64,000 bases of DNA from Sphingorhabdus sp. 109. Lineage in GTDB: Bacteria; Pseudomonadota; Alphaproteobacteria; Sphingomonadales; Sphingomonadaceae. This document shows positions 36,170 through 45,730 of this stretch, piece by piece (positions within the stretch are counted from its first letter, which is position 1; each line of letters starts with the position of its first letter). Below the pieces are notes generated by a model. That model saw nothing but the letters and a program-made list of their open reading frames with translations. It was not told the DNA's origin and made no database searches. The stretch lies in assembly GCF_902506555.1 (NCBI RefSeq), contig NZ_LR732707.1:1078001-1142000 (forward strand), in the 5' to 3' direction. A program made the translations under genes and the position numbers.

Positions 36170-37489
36170 ATGCAGGGCCTTTTCGACGAGGACGACGGGC
36201 AGGAGGACGCGCCTGAATCCACGCCGGACGCGCCACTGGCAGACCGGCTGCGACCCCGTGTTCTGGAAGAGATTGTTGGTCAGGACCATCTTGTCGGAGC
36301 GGACGGGACAATAGCCCGAATGGTCGCCGCCGGCAGGCTTTCCTCGATGATTTTATGGGGGCCGCCCGGGACCGGAAAAACCAGTCTTGCTCGGTTATTG
36401 GCCGATCAGACAGACTTGCATTTCAACGCGATTTCCGCGGTCTTTTCCGGCGTTGCCGAACTGAAAAAGGTTTTCGCCGAAGCCGAGATGCATTTTCAGT
36501 CGGGCAAGGCCACTCTGTTGTTCGTAGATGAAATCCATCGGTTCAACCGGTCGCAACAGGACAGCTTCCTCCCCTATGTCGAGCGCGGCGCCGTGGTTCT
36601 TGTTGGTGCGACTACCGAGAATCCGTCCTTTGAGCTCAATGCCGCCCTGCTCAGCCGCGCCCAAGTGCTGATTCTGAACAGGCTCGACAGCAATGCGCTG
36701 GGACAATTGCTGGCAAAGGCAGAGGCACTGGAGCAGCAATCCCTGCCGCTTACCAGGGAAGCCAGAGAGGCGCTGATTGCCAGTGCCGATGGTGATGGCC
36801 GCTTTCTGCTCAATCAGGCTGAAACATTGCTGTCGCTGGATATCAAGGATCCGCTGGCCCCGGGGAGTCTTGCCAAAATCCTGCATCGCCGGATGGCCGT
36901 CTACGACAAGGATCGCGAAGGCCATTATAATCTGATCTCGGCGCTTCACAAAGCGATGCGCGGATCCGATCCGCAAGCATCCCTATATTATCTTGCGAGA
37001 ATGTTGGTTGCCGGGGAGCAACCTCTATTCTTGCTGCGCCGGATCGTCCGATTTGCCAGCGAGGATATAGGCATGGCAGATCCGCAGGCTCTGGTGCAGG
37101 CGTTGTCGGCAAAACAGGCCTATGAATTTCTCGGCAGTCCGGAGGGCGAACTGGCCATCGTACAGGCTTGTCTCTATTGCGCGACCGCGCCGAAATCCAA
37201 CGCCGCCTATAAGGCGCAAAAAGCCGCTTGGAAATCTGCCAAAGACACCGGTTCGCTAATGCCGCCGCAGAATATATTGAACGCACCGACAAAACTCATG
37301 AAGGAAATCGGCTATGGTTCCGGTTACAGCTATGATCATGAAAGCGATGACGGATTTTCGGGCGATAATTACTGGCCAGAAGATATGAAGGCGCAGCAAT
37401 TCTACCATCCGGTGGATCGCGGCTTCGAGCACAAAATAAGGGAACGGCTGGATTTTTGGGGGAAACTGCGTGCTGAAAAAACTCGCTAA
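36170..37489 (+). CDS. rarA: Replication-associated recombination protein A (MgsA)
   Basis: A 439-residue AAA+ ATPase of the clamp-loader branch that acts at stalled replication forks. Features are PLADRLRPRVLEEIVGQDHL, Walker A GPPGTGKTS, Walker B FVDEIHRFNRSQQD, sensor 1 VGATTENPSFELN and the C-terminal MgsA tetramerisation domain (DKDREGHYNLISALHKAMRG, RRIVRFASEDIGMADP). Complete by length. It overlaps the next gene by 20 bases. Confidence 0.96.
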   Translation: MQGLFDEDDGQEDAPESTPDAPLADRLRPRVLEEIVGQDHLVGADGTIARMVAAGRLSSMILWGPPGTGKTSLARLLADQTDLHFNAISAVFSGVAELKKVFAEAEMHFQSGKATLLFVDEIHRFNRSQQDSFLPYVERGAVVLVGATTENPSFELNAALLSRAQVLILNRLDSNALGQLLAKAEALEQQSLPLTREAREALIASADGDGRFLLNQAETLLSLDIKDPLAPGSLAKILHRRMAVYDKDREGHYNLISALHKAMRGSDPQASLYYLARMLVAGEQPLFLLRRIVRFASEDIGMADPQALVQALSAKQAYEFLGSPEGELAIVQACLYCATAPKSNAAYKAQKAAWKSAKDTGSLMPPQNILNAPTKLMKEIGYGSGYSYDHESDDGFSGDNYWPEDMKAQQFYHPVDRGFEHKIRERLDFWGKLRAEKTR

Positions 37490-38828
37490 TATCTGTGTCG
37501 CCGGTGCCCTGCTGAGCAGCAGCGCCATGGCCCAGAGCGACGAGATGGCGCGTTATGACCGGGCTTTGGCGGCCGGTTACAAAGCACAATTCATCTGTTC
37601 CGGGCTGTGGAACGGCGGAAAAACGCTGGCTGATATCAAGGCCGACGAACTGACCGGTATCTATGATCGGGTGGCGGAAACCGTTCCTCTTCTGGTTGAA
37701 GACATTGATATGGCAAGGCGCGAAGTGCGGGTGCCTTTCACCGAAGATGCCCCGCCGCGGATTGCCGTCTGGAATAGCGAAACCGGTTGCACGTCCATGC
37801 CAATCGGCTTTGAACAAACGGAAATCCGCCCAACGCCGGCTGAGCGGAGATATTTCGACGATCGGACTTGGCCGATGGGTGACCGCGAAGCGCTTTCGGC
37901 GGCGACGGCCCGGCCGGCCGCTTTCCGGACGACAGCCGAACAAGCGTTTCAAACAGAGACATATGGCGGAAAAACCAGCGCTGTGCTGATCATAAGAAAC
38001 GGCAAGATCGTCGCGGAATCCTACAAGAAAGGGCACGATCTGCACACCGCGCAGCGGACATGGTCGGTCGCAAAATCCATCGCCGGCACCCTTATCGGAT
38101 ATTCGGTCGAGCAGAAAAAGCTGAACATATTTGCTCCGGTACAGATTCCCGAATGGCAGAGACAGGGCGATCCCCGCGCATCGCTCACCATCGATCAATT
38201 GATGCGGATGAGCAGCGGGTTGGTCAATGATACCGCCGGAAACCGCACCGATCCACTTTATATGGGCGGGGCAAGCGTCACCGAACGAGCCACCGCATGG
38301 CCCTTGCTCTATAAACCGGGCATCCGCTTTCGCTACGCAAATAACGACACGTTGCTCGCGGTTCACGCTGCCCGGCAGCAACATCCGGAGTTCGATCCTT
38401 TCATCCTCTTCCAGAAGCTTGGCATGACGCGGACCTATGCCGAAACCGACTGGCAAGGCCATTATATCCTTTCCAGCCAGGTGTGGACCACAGCGCGGGA
38501 CCTGGGCCGGCTCGGCATGCTCTATCTCGATAATGGATCGTGGAACGGCGAAACGTTGCTGCCGGAGAACTGGCGGGACTATGTCAGCAAGCCATCCGGA
38601 CCGCAGCCTGAAAATCGAGCGTTCGGCTATGGTGCGACCTTCTGGCTGATGAACAAATCACCGGGGATTCCAGACGACAGCTTTGCCGGCTTTGGCAATC
38701 GCGGCCAGTATCTTGTGATCATACCTTCGCTCGACATGGTGATCGTCCGCCGGGGCTATGACAGCAGCGACAATCGTTTCGACATCGAAACATTCATCAG
38801 AGACGTGATAGCAGCAGGAAAATCATGA
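37470..38828 (+). CDS. Exported serine hydrolase of the beta-lactamase family (class C fold)
   Basis: A 452-residue periplasmic protein with a signal peptide (KKLANICVAGALLSSSAMAQ). The SxxK nucleophile is Ser199-V-A-Lys202 in TWSVAKSIAG, and the second-motif Tyr289-A-Asn291 is in FRYANND. The third motif is a GFGNRGQYLVI-type strand. This is the 6-aminohexanoate-dimer hydrolase/EstB branch, more often esterase or peptidase than true beta-lactamase. An N-terminal domain of about 150 residues of unknown type precedes it. The GTG start at 37470 lies inside rarA; the stop overlaps the next start (ATGA), so the three genes form one unit. Confidence 0.85.
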   Translation: MLKKLANICVAGALLSSSAMAQSDEMARYDRALAAGYKAQFICSGLWNGGKTLADIKADELTGIYDRVAETVPLLVEDIDMARREVRVPFTEDAPPRIAVWNSETGCTSMPIGFEQTEIRPTPAERRYFDDRTWPMGDREALSAATARPAAFRTTAEQAFQTETYGGKTSAVLIIRNGKIVAESYKKGHDLHTAQRTWSVAKSIAGTLIGYSVEQKKLNIFAPVQIPEWQRQGDPRASLTIDQLMRMSSGLVNDTAGNRTDPLYMGGASVTERATAWPLLYKPGIRFRYANNDTLLAVHAARQQHPEFDPFILFQKLGMTRTYAETDWQGHYILSSQVWTTARDLGRLGMLYLDNGSWNGETLLPENWRDYVSKPSGPQPENRAFGYGATFWLMNKSPGIPDDSFAGFGNRGQYLVIIPSLDMVIVRRGYDSSDNRFDIETFIRDVIAAGKS

Positions 38829-39823
38829 GTGATAAATATCAGGCCGCCGTCTGCACGGACCTCGGCGGCCCTTCCTCCATCCGGATCCTGGAGCAGCAAG
38901 CGAAGCCGCTGCGAAGCGGCGAGATCCGTATTCTGGTCCACGCGGCGGGGCTGAATTTTCCCGATCTGTTGATGACCGAGGGCAAATATCAGTTTCGGCC
39001 CGACCCGCCGTTCATTCCCGGCATGGAAGCGGCCGGCGAGGTGATCGAAGTCGCCTCCGATGTTGACATTTTCAAGCCGGGTGACCGGGTCATGACGGGC
39101 GGAAAAGGGGGCGCGCTGGCCGAACAATGGGTCGTCAGGGCCGCTGCCGCATCGCCCCTGCCCGACGCTCTTTCCTTCAGCGAAGGCGCCAGTTGGCAAG
39201 CTGCCGGTTCAACCGCCTGGCATGCACTGGTCGAGCGGGGCCACCTCCGGCAAGGAGAGTCCGTCCTTGTTCTGGGTGCAAGCGGCGGGGTCGGCATGGC
39301 TGCCGTCAAGATGGCCAAGCATGTTGGCGCAACCGTCATCGGCACCGGTTCAAGCGACGAAAAGCGAAAGACCATTCTGGCTGCAGGGGCCGATCATGTC
39401 CTCGACCCATCGGCTGAGGATTTGGCCGCCCGGGTGAAGGCATTGACCGACGGCAAAGGTGTCGATCTTGTCTATGATCCGGTCGGGGGTGATCTGGCGC
39501 TGACGGCCACACGGGCCATCGCCTGGAACGGCCGGTACCTCATAATCGGCTTTGCCAGTGGTAAAATTCCGGCTTTCCCGGCCAATCATGCCATGATCAA
39601 GACCTACAGCCTGATTGGTGTGCGTGCCGGAGAGAGCCCGCGCCGGGATCCCGAGCTTGCCCGGCGCCAAAGTGCCGCGCTGCAGCAACTGGCCGCCGAG
39701 GGCGCCATGCGGCCGCATATTTCCCACCGCTTTGCGCTCGCCGATACTGCGGAGGCGCTAAGGGTGCTCGAAAGGCGCGAAGCCATTGGACGGGTTGTAA
39801 TAGAAATAATTCCAGGCGACTGA
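38825..39823 (+). CDS. NADPH:quinone oxidoreductase family protein (zinc-free MDR)
   Basis: A 332-residue medium-chain dehydrogenase/reductase. The GroES-like domain (HAAGLNFPDLLMTEGKYQ, FIPGMEAAGEV) lacks zinc ligands, and the Rossmann domain has VLGASGGVGMAAVKMAKHVG and GADHVLDPS. The family reduces quinones or enones with NADPH; some reduce enoyl-CoA thioesters. It is translationally coupled to the serine hydrolase gene upstream. Followed by a 115-bp gap before the channel gene. Confidence 0.88.
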   Translation: MSDKYQAAVCTDLGGPSSIRILEQQAKPLRSGEIRILVHAAGLNFPDLLMTEGKYQFRPDPPFIPGMEAAGEVIEVASDVDIFKPGDRVMTGGKGGALAEQWVVRAAAASPLPDALSFSEGASWQAAGSTAWHALVERGHLRQGESVLVLGASGGVGMAAVKMAKHVGATVIGTGSSDEKRKTILAAGADHVLDPSAEDLAARVKALTDGKGVDLVYDPVGGDLALTATRAIAWNGRYLIIGFASGKIPAFPANHAMIKTYSLIGVRAGESPRRDPELARRQSAALQQLAAEGAMRPHISHRFALADTAEALRVLERREAIGRVVIEIIPGD

Positions 39824-39938
39824 TCTTTACGACTATTTACGCTTCCTCCCAGCCGGCTTGCTATTGATAACTGTCTATCCACCGCGAAATGTGGTAACAA
39901 GATATCAGTCGAAACTTTTTTTAAGCAGGGGATGCTAT

Positions 39939-41186
39939 ATGGATGGTATGCGAATAGGCAATTACGCTCTGGATACGGAGCTCGCCATAGAAATAGGACA
40001 GAAGATCGGCCTGGCGGTCATCATTCTTCTTATCACTTGGTTTTTGGCGAAGGCCGCCAAATGGGCCTTTGCAAAGCTGGTAGACAATATCGGATTTTTG
40101 CGCCGTGATACCGGTTCGGGAGCATCGCTTGGGGAATCGCTGGGCAAAATCGCCAGCCTGTTGATCTGGCTGTTTGGCCTGATTGCTGTTCTGACCGTGT
40201 TCGGCCTCGGTGGCGTTGTGCAGCCAATCGAGGGACTGCTCAACACCGTGATGCAGGCATTGCCCGGCATTGTGATGGCAGTGGTTGTCTTTTTCGTCGG
40301 CCTCAAGATCGCCGATATATTGCGCGATCTCGTGGTAACCGCCTTGCAGACATTCGACTTTGACAAATGGGCCAACCGGGGCGGTATCGACACGGCTACC
40401 GGCAATAGCCAGATTTCGTCGACAATCGGTTCGATCGTCTATGCTTTGACTGTTATCTTCATCGCGATTTTCGCGCTCGACATTCTCGATATCGAGTCAA
40501 TTTCGGGACCGGCCAGCGAGATGCTGCGGACTATCTTCCAGGCATTGCCCGCCATTTTCTCGGCAGCGATCACCCTGGGACTCGGCTATTTGATCAGCAA
40601 ATTTGTTGTCCAGATCATCAAGGATATCCTGCCCGGTCTTGGCGTTGACCAATCGGTTGCGGCGATCGGAATATTGCCCGAGAAAACCTCTCTGACGTCC
40701 ATTTTGGCACGTATTGCGCAGATCGGCATCATGCTCTTCTTTGCTATCGCAGCAACGCGCCTGCTCGGTTTTCCGGAACTTACCCAGATACTGGACCAGG
40801 TGCTTGAACTCGGTGGCCGGGTCATATTCGGCGGTGTTGTGATCATGGCAGGTTTCCTGATTGCCAATTTGCTGGCTCGGGTAATGAGCGCTGCGGACGA
40901 AAGCAGCATGGCGGCGACGATCATCCGCTATGCCACCATCATCCTGTTCACCTTCATGGGTCTGCAGTTCATGGGCGTGGGCGAGGAGATTGTTCAGACC
41001 GCCTTCACAGCACTGGTGATTGGCGGCGCAGCAGCGGCAGCTCTCGCTTTTGGCTGGGGTGGTCGCGATGTTGCCGGCAAGGTTCTTGAGGACCTCCGCA
41101 ACAATCCGCCAAAACCCAAGGCACCCGCAGCCCGTAAGCCCGCAGCGCGGAAGCCTGCGGCGACAAAACCGGCCGCCAAGAAATAG
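39939..41186 (+). CDS. Mechanosensitive channel-like membrane protein (CmpX-type TM-helix repeats)
   Basis: A 415-residue inner-membrane protein. It has about six hydrophobic segments and repeats of the amphipathic pattern seen in CmpX-like proteins, such as GLLNTVMQALPGIVMAVVVF and MLRTIFQALPAIFSAAITLG. The end has the MscS-like pore-lining stretch ALVIGGAAAAALAFGWGGRD followed by AGKVLEDL. The C-terminal tail is a Lys/Ala/Pro repeat (KPAARKPAATKPAAKK). CmpX proteins respond to envelope stress; ion conduction is not proven for this branch. The ATG at 39939 has AGGGGA nearby; upstream frame is unsupported. Confidence 0.82.
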   Translation: MDGMRIGNYALDTELAIEIGQKIGLAVIILLITWFLAKAAKWAFAKLVDNIGFLRRDTGSGASLGESLGKIASLLIWLFGLIAVLTVFGLGGVVQPIEGLLNTVMQALPGIVMAVVVFFVGLKIADILRDLVVTALQTFDFDKWANRGGIDTATGNSQISSTIGSIVYALTVIFIAIFALDILDIESISGPASEMLRTIFQALPAIFSAAITLGLGYLISKFVVQIIKDILPGLGVDQSVAAIGILPEKTSLTSILARIAQIGIMLFFAIAATRLLGFPELTQILDQVLELGGRVIFGGVVIMAGFLIANLLARVMSAADESSMAATIIRYATIILFTFMGLQFMGVGEEIVQTAFTALVIGGAAAAALAFGWGGRDVAGKVLEDLRNNPPKPKAPAARKPAARKPAATKPAAKK

Positions 41187-41210
41187 GCACGGGCTGACAA
41201 GTTATAGAAC

Positions 41211-41244
41211 AAGGGCGGGTCCACTGGACTCGCCCTTTTCTTTT
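41211..41244 (+). terminator. Intrinsic terminator after the channel gene
   Basis: AAGGGCGGGTCC (41211-41222) pairs with GGACTCGCCCTT (41226-41237), one G-T pair, loop ACT, followed by TTCTTTT. It begins 25 bases after the stop codon of the channel gene. Confidence 0.85.
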
Positions 41245-41271
41245 GCCCGAGCAATCCGCTAGGGTTGCCGA

Positions 41272-42144
41272 GTGCGAAACTTCTCCCAATTTGCCTGCAT
41301 CGACTGGTCGGGCGCCAGGACCGAACGGCCCCGCGGAATCGCGGTCGCGATTATCGGTCCTGAAGGTCCCCCTGCCCTGTTATCGCCCGAACCGCGCTGG
41401 TCGCGGGCTGATGTCCTGGATTGGCTGCTCGGACATGCAGCGACGCAGCGGGATATCCTGATCGGCTTTGACCTGTCGATGTCGCTGCCGTTTTTTGATC
41501 GGCAGGCTTATTTTCCGGAGTGGGAAGACAGTCCTTTTGATGCGAAAAACCTGTGGCGTCAGATCGATGGACTCAGTGCTGATGACCCCCATCTCAATGT
41601 CACGAGCTTTCTCGTGCACCCGCAGGCGAGCCGTCATTTCCGCCACGGGCAAGGCCGGGTTGGCGACCTGTTTACCGGCGGCAGCGGCCGCTTGCGCGCG
41701 GTCGAGCGTTATCAGCGTGAAACCCGGCAAGCCAACAGCGCCAGCTGCTTCAATCTGGTCGGCGCGGCGCAGGTGGGAAAATCCAGCCTGACCGGTATGC
41801 GCCTGCTCAATCAGCTCGATGGCGCGATTCCGATCTGGCCTTTTGACCCCGTGCCCGAATCCGGTCCCGTCATTGTCGAAATATATACGACCATCGCGGC
41901 GCTGGCCGCGGGTCAGCCCAAAGGCCGCAGCAAGGTCCGTGATCGCGCCGGACTTAAACGCGCCCTGACACGGCTTGATACGCCTGTCCCGTCAAGGCTG
42001 CCCCGCTATGACGACCATAGCACCGATGCGCTGATTACGGCGGCATGGATGAAGCGGTCCGCGGCCTATCCGGCGCTCTGGAACCCGCCTGCCCTGACCG
42101 ATGAAATCGCGCAAAAAGAAGGCTGGACCTTTGGCGTGGTTTGA
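41272..42144 (+). CDS. Hypothetical protein with an RNase H-like (DUF429-type) fold
   Basis: A 290-residue protein of no assigned function. The pattern of acidic residues on predicted strands fits the RNase H superfamily: Asp11 in FACIDWSGA, Asp67 in ILIGFDLSMSLPF, and the YDDHSTDALITAAW cluster (Asp247, 248, 252) near the C-terminus. This is the layout of DUF429 proteins, predicted nucleases or RNase H-like ATPase-fold proteins. No signal or membrane helix. The start is GTG at 41272 just after the preceding terminator. The tRNA-Thr gene lies 30 bases downstream. Confidence 0.7.
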   Translation: MRNFSQFACIDWSGARTERPRGIAVAIIGPEGPPALLSPEPRWSRADVLDWLLGHAATQRDILIGFDLSMSLPFFDRQAYFPEWEDSPFDAKNLWRQIDGLSADDPHLNVTSFLVHPQASRHFRHGQGRVGDLFTGGSGRLRAVERYQRETRQANSASCFNLVGAAQVGKSSLTGMRLLNQLDGAIPIWPFDPVPESGPVIVEIYTTIAALAAGQPKGRSKVRDRAGLKRALTRLDTPVPSRLPRYDDHSTDALITAAWMKRSAAYPALWNPPALTDEIAQKEGWTFGVV

Positions 42145-42174
42145 CGCTAATAGCGCCCAGCAAATCCAGTGTAT

Positions 42175-42250
42175 GCCGAATTAGCTCAGCTGGTAGAGCA
42201 ACCGCCTTGTAAGCGGTAGGTCATCCGTTCGAGTCGGATATTCGGCACCA
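42175..42250 (+). tRNA. tRNA-Thr (anticodon TGT)
   Basis: A complete 76-base cloverleaf. The acceptor stem GCCGAAT pairs with ATTCGGC and the CCA end is encoded. The D arm has AGCTCAGCTGGTAGAGCA. The anticodon stem ACCGC/GCGGT carries the loop CTTGTAA, reading TGT. The T arm ends with GTTCGAGTC. It reads ACA and probably other ACN codons. Confidence 0.97.
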
Positions 42251-42551
42251 TTTTTACGGATTGAAGTTGATCCGGGCGATCGACGGCAGCAAAAAAACCG
42301 AAGCGCGAGCAAGCTGGGGCTTTCCCGATCATCTTGCAGATTTGGCAAGGCAGCCGCCTGGCCATCGCAGAGAGACTAGCCTGTCTGTCGGATCCATAGC
42401 ACAGCAGGACCTTATGCTTCTTGCATGTTTCTGCGCAACGGATCCAATCCTGATCAATTTCATTCCGGCTTGGCAAAAACGGCCCGTGTCGAGGATTTTC
42501 GCAAATCCGAATCCGCCCGTTCTTTTGTGAACAGACTTTTCAACGAGTTGC
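42251..42551. other. Intergenic region with no supported gene
   Basis: About 300 bases between tRNA-Thr and the terminator of the first TonB receptor. Short open frames on both strands lack family-like composition and ribosome-binding sites, and one includes the reverse of the tRNA. I see no integrase remnant or repeat of the tRNA 3' end. Confidence 0.6.
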
Positions 42552-42581
42552 AAAAAGCCCCGCCGGTCTCCCGGCAGGGCT
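42552..42581 (-). terminator. Intrinsic terminator of the first TonB receptor gene
   Basis: On the minus strand AGCCCTGCCGG pairs with CCGGCGGGGCT (one U-G pair) around a GAGA loop and runs into TTTT. It lies 26 bases after the stop of the receptor gene. Confidence 0.85.
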
Positions 42582-42606
42582 CGTCTGTCATCATCATCGT
42601 TTCAGA

Positions 42607-45558
42607 TCAGAATTTGAAGCCGGCACCGATACCGTAGCGCCGGGGCTCCAGCGTGAAGACATTGGTGTAGAGACCGGACGACTGGTCCGTCACATAAAGT
42701 CCGGTTTCCGAGTTGCTGTCGAATATATTCTGGATGAAGCCCCGAACATACCAGCGGTCATCCGTTCCGTTCAGCTGTATCTGCGCATTGGCCTGCGCAT
42801 AGCCGTCGATCTGGTTGACATTGCCGTTGAAGATGCTGCCGTAACTTTCTCCGGTATAAGCGAGGTCAACACGCGGCACCAGGCTCATGCCATTGTCGAA
42901 ATTATGCGTATATTGGACACCGACCGAGAATTTCAGCTGCGGCGCCTGCGGCAGATCATTTCCGCGAATATTCTTGGGAACGCCCGCGGCAAAATATTCA
43001 ACCCCGCCAAATGCAGCCGGATCAAGTCCGGCCCCGGCAAATGCACCAGCAGCCGCTGCTTCAAGCACGCCGCAGATACCGAAGGCGCCAGTGGAAGCAA
43101 TGCCGCCATCATCAGGGAAGGAAACCGTAGGCTGGAGCCCTGCCCCGGCCGCAAGTCCCGGAACCAGACCGGCGTTGATGACACTGTTCACCGAGTTGAC
43201 GAACTGGTTAACTCCCGCTGCATTTCCGGATGTCGAAGCCACCGCACAGTTGGATGCATTGGTGATATCCTTGATAATCACCGCATCGGACCGGCCGCCA
43301 CCGAAATCGCGGGGATCGCTGTTAAACGTATCGCCCTTCACTTCGGTGTGCAGATAACTGAAACCCAGATTGATCATCCAGTCCGGATCGGGACGGATGA
43401 TCGCTTCGACTTCCGCACCGTAAATATCGGCATCGATATTCTCGTTCACGGCTGTTCGTGCGACAATCTTGCTCAGTTGCAGATCCTTATATTTGTAATA
43501 GAAGGCTGTCACATTGAGTTGCAGCGCTCCATCACCGAAGGTGTTTTTCGAACCGATTTCAAACGCATCCACCTGTTCTGGCCGGAAGGATTCCGGAACC
43601 TCGAAAATCGGTTGCAGTGGCGGGTTTATACCGCCGGATTTGTAGCCACGGGAATAGGATGCATAGATCAGGTTGTCATCGGTGATCTTGTAGTCGATTA
43701 CGGCCCGCCCAGTGATCTCGTTATACTTGACCTCGCGATTCTGGTAGATCTGGTTGCCAACCGTGCCGGGATCTGCATCGAAAGATCCGACATAAGGCGA
43801 TTCAAACGCATTGGTGGTCTGGCTGTACGGGACCAAGAAGCTGGCCAGAGTTGAACGCGCCTGCACAGTTTTCTTGTCATTATTATAGCGCAAGCCACCG
43901 GTCAGTTTGAGGCTGTCGCTGATGTCAAAATAGACTTCGCCGAACAGACCGTAGGATTTGACCGTCAGGTCATCGGTATTGTTCCGGAAATAGGGAGTAC
44001 CGAGGTACGATGGCGGCAAACCCCCGCCCAGAGATGTGAAGCTGCCGAGCAGACCGGCAACATAATCGATCGCGAACGCATTCACATAATAGCTGTTCTC
44101 GGTCAGATGATAATCGGCATAGATGCCGCCAAGGAGGAAATTGAACGGTCCGTCCAGATCACTCGAGATTATCGCTTCCGCCGACCAGCTGTTATTATAT
44201 TGATTGGAACGGTCATATTGCAGCGGCGTCATTGAACAATTGCTGTTTCCGCCAAATGCCCCCAGACCGATTGTGTCCGTGTCCGACGTACATAGCACGC
44301 CATCCGGTCCGTTGGGGATGATTGCGGCTGCAAGCGGCGCAAAATAGGCTGCCGGCAGGCCCGGAACCAGGCCGGCCGCTGCGGCGGCAAGTGTGTTCAA
44401 GCCGGGAGCATAGATATCCCGGCGGCCGATATTATTGTTATAATCCTGTCGGGAATCCAGCTTCACCTTCTGATAGGTACCCGAAAGCTGGGCGCTGATC
44501 GGTCCGAAGTCATGCTCGATCTTGCCCTGGAAAGTCAGTTCGCTGGTGAAATATTCAGGCGAGAATGCCGTGTTCACCGTCCGCGGATCGGCAGGGATGC
44601 CGATACCTTCATATTGATCCGGACCGTAGAGGCTTCCTAGCGCAAAGGCGGTTGGTATCCCTTGAGTGGCGAGGAATTCCTGCGAGGACAGCGCTGCGGT
44701 AAAGGTGGCATTGCCGTTGAACGATTGCGCATCGCGGCGGGCATTCAGACAGCCGAGAATACCGGTTTCGTCGCGTTGGCAATATTGTTTCTGGATGCGC
44801 ATCCGGTTGTCGTCTTCGCGAAAATAGGAAGCCATCAGATCGATCGTGGTATCCGGCCCCGGTTCAAAGCGCAGCGAGCCGCGGATCGAGTATAGCTCGC
44901 GGTCATCGAGATCAGGGCCACCATTGAGATTGGTCGTATAGCCATCGCGTTTCACGTAAATGCCCGCTCCACGGAAAGCCAGACTGTCGCCGATCGGAAT
45001 GTTGACCATTCCCTTGACCTTGAGCGCATTATAATTGCCATATTCCACATCACCGGAAGCCTGGAATTCTCCCAGATTGGGCTTGGCGCTAACCACATTG
45101 ACCACCCCGGCGGTCGCATTCCGTCCGAACAATGTGCCTTGTGGACCGCGCAGAACTTCAACGCGCTCCAGATCGAAAAACTCTGTCTCGAACAGGCGGG
45201 TCGAAAATAGCGGCTGATCATTCAGGTGGATGGCGGTTGCCTGGTCGCAGGATGTGCCAACACACAGATCGCCGATGCCACGGATTGTGAAACTCGAACT
45301 GGTAAAATTGGTTTTGGTAAAGGTGATGTTCGGAAGCGTCAGCTGGAGATCGGAACTGTTCTCGATCTGTTGCGCTTCAAGCGCCTCTTGCGAAAATGCG
45401 GAAACGGCAATTGGCACATCCTGTGCGCTTTGCGCCTGACGTTGTGCGGTGACGATGATGACGTTGCTGTCGATGACATCATTATCCTGACCCTGCGCCA
45501 AGGCAGGTGCGGACATTCCCGATATAGCTGTGGCAGCCAATAGTAGCGATTTACGCAT
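42607..45558 (-). CDS. TonB-dependent outer-membrane receptor
   Basis: A 983-residue receptor. The signal MRKSLLLAATAISGMSAPAL then AQ precedes a TonB-box-like stretch (NVIIVTAQRQ) and a plug domain with DVPIAVSAFS, TIRGIGD and the conserved EVLRGPQGTLFGRNATAGVV. The remaining 750 or so residues form a 22-strand barrel ending RRYGIGAGFKF with terminal Phe. Sphingomonads carry many such receptors, often for plant or xenobiotic compounds, so the substrate cannot be named; there is no adjacent siderophore gene. Low-complexity Ala/Gly loops (AAAAGLVPGLPAAYFAPLAA) are notable. The ATG at 45558 follows GGGAGAG. Confidence 0.93.
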   Translation of the reverse strand: MRKSLLLAATAISGMSAPALAQGQDNDVIDSNVIIVTAQRQAQSAQDVPIAVSAFSQEALEAQQIENSSDLQLTLPNITFTKTNFTSSSFTIRGIGDLCVGTSCDQATAIHLNDQPLFSTRLFETEFFDLERVEVLRGPQGTLFGRNATAGVVNVVSAKPNLGEFQASGDVEYGNYNALKVKGMVNIPIGDSLAFRGAGIYVKRDGYTTNLNGGPDLDDRELYSIRGSLRFEPGPDTTIDLMASYFREDDNRMRIQKQYCQRDETGILGCLNARRDAQSFNGNATFTAALSSQEFLATQGIPTAFALGSLYGPDQYEGIGIPADPRTVNTAFSPEYFTSELTFQGKIEHDFGPISAQLSGTYQKVKLDSRQDYNNNIGRRDIYAPGLNTLAAAAAGLVPGLPAAYFAPLAAAIIPNGPDGVLCTSDTDTIGLGAFGGNSNCSMTPLQYDRSNQYNNSWSAEAIISSDLDGPFNFLLGGIYADYHLTENSYYVNAFAIDYVAGLLGSFTSLGGGLPPSYLGTPYFRNNTDDLTVKSYGLFGEVYFDISDSLKLTGGLRYNNDKKTVQARSTLASFLVPYSQTTNAFESPYVGSFDADPGTVGNQIYQNREVKYNEITGRAVIDYKITDDNLIYASYSRGYKSGGINPPLQPIFEVPESFRPEQVDAFEIGSKNTFGDGALQLNVTAFYYKYKDLQLSKIVARTAVNENIDADIYGAEVEAIIRPDPDWMINLGFSYLHTEVKGDTFNSDPRDFGGGRSDAVIIKDITNASNCAVASTSGNAAGVNQFVNSVNSVINAGLVPGLAAGAGLQPTVSFPDDGGIASTGAFGICGVLEAAAAGAFAGAGLDPAAFGGVEYFAAGVPKNIRGNDLPQAPQLKFSVGVQYTHNFDNGMSLVPRVDLAYTGESYGSIFNGNVNQIDGYAQANAQIQLNGTDDRWYVRGFIQNIFDSNSETGLYVTDQSSGLYTNVFTLEPRRYGIGAGFKF

Positions 45559-45661
45559 TTCTCTCTCCCAAATCCCAACGTTTGTCACCGGAGAGTGTAG
45601 CTTTTGCTCATCCCCCCGATGAACGAATACTCAACTAATCGCGCGATTAAGTCCAGCCAGA

Positions 45662-45721
45662 ATTATAAAAAATGCATGATAGCATTACATTTTTGCACCA
45701 AAAAAGGACAATTTGGTGCAA
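45662..45721 (-). promoter_or_regulatory. Promoter region with perfect inverted repeat before the first TonB receptor gene
   Basis: TTGCACCAAA (45693-45702) and TTTGGTGCAA (45712-45721) form a perfect 10-bp inverted repeat with a 9-bp spacer. Downstream on the minus strand is a consensus -10 TATAAT (45667-45662); the -35 position is poor. An operator directly upstream of a weak -35 suits an activator. The receptor start lies about 100 bases downstream of the -10. Confidence 0.6.
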
Positions 45722-45730
45722 TTGGGACAC

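Noticed and set aside
42186-42476. Frame on the minus strand reading through tRNA-Thr
   Set aside because: The end PNIRLERMTYRLQG is the reverse of the tRNA, a classic mis-annotation.
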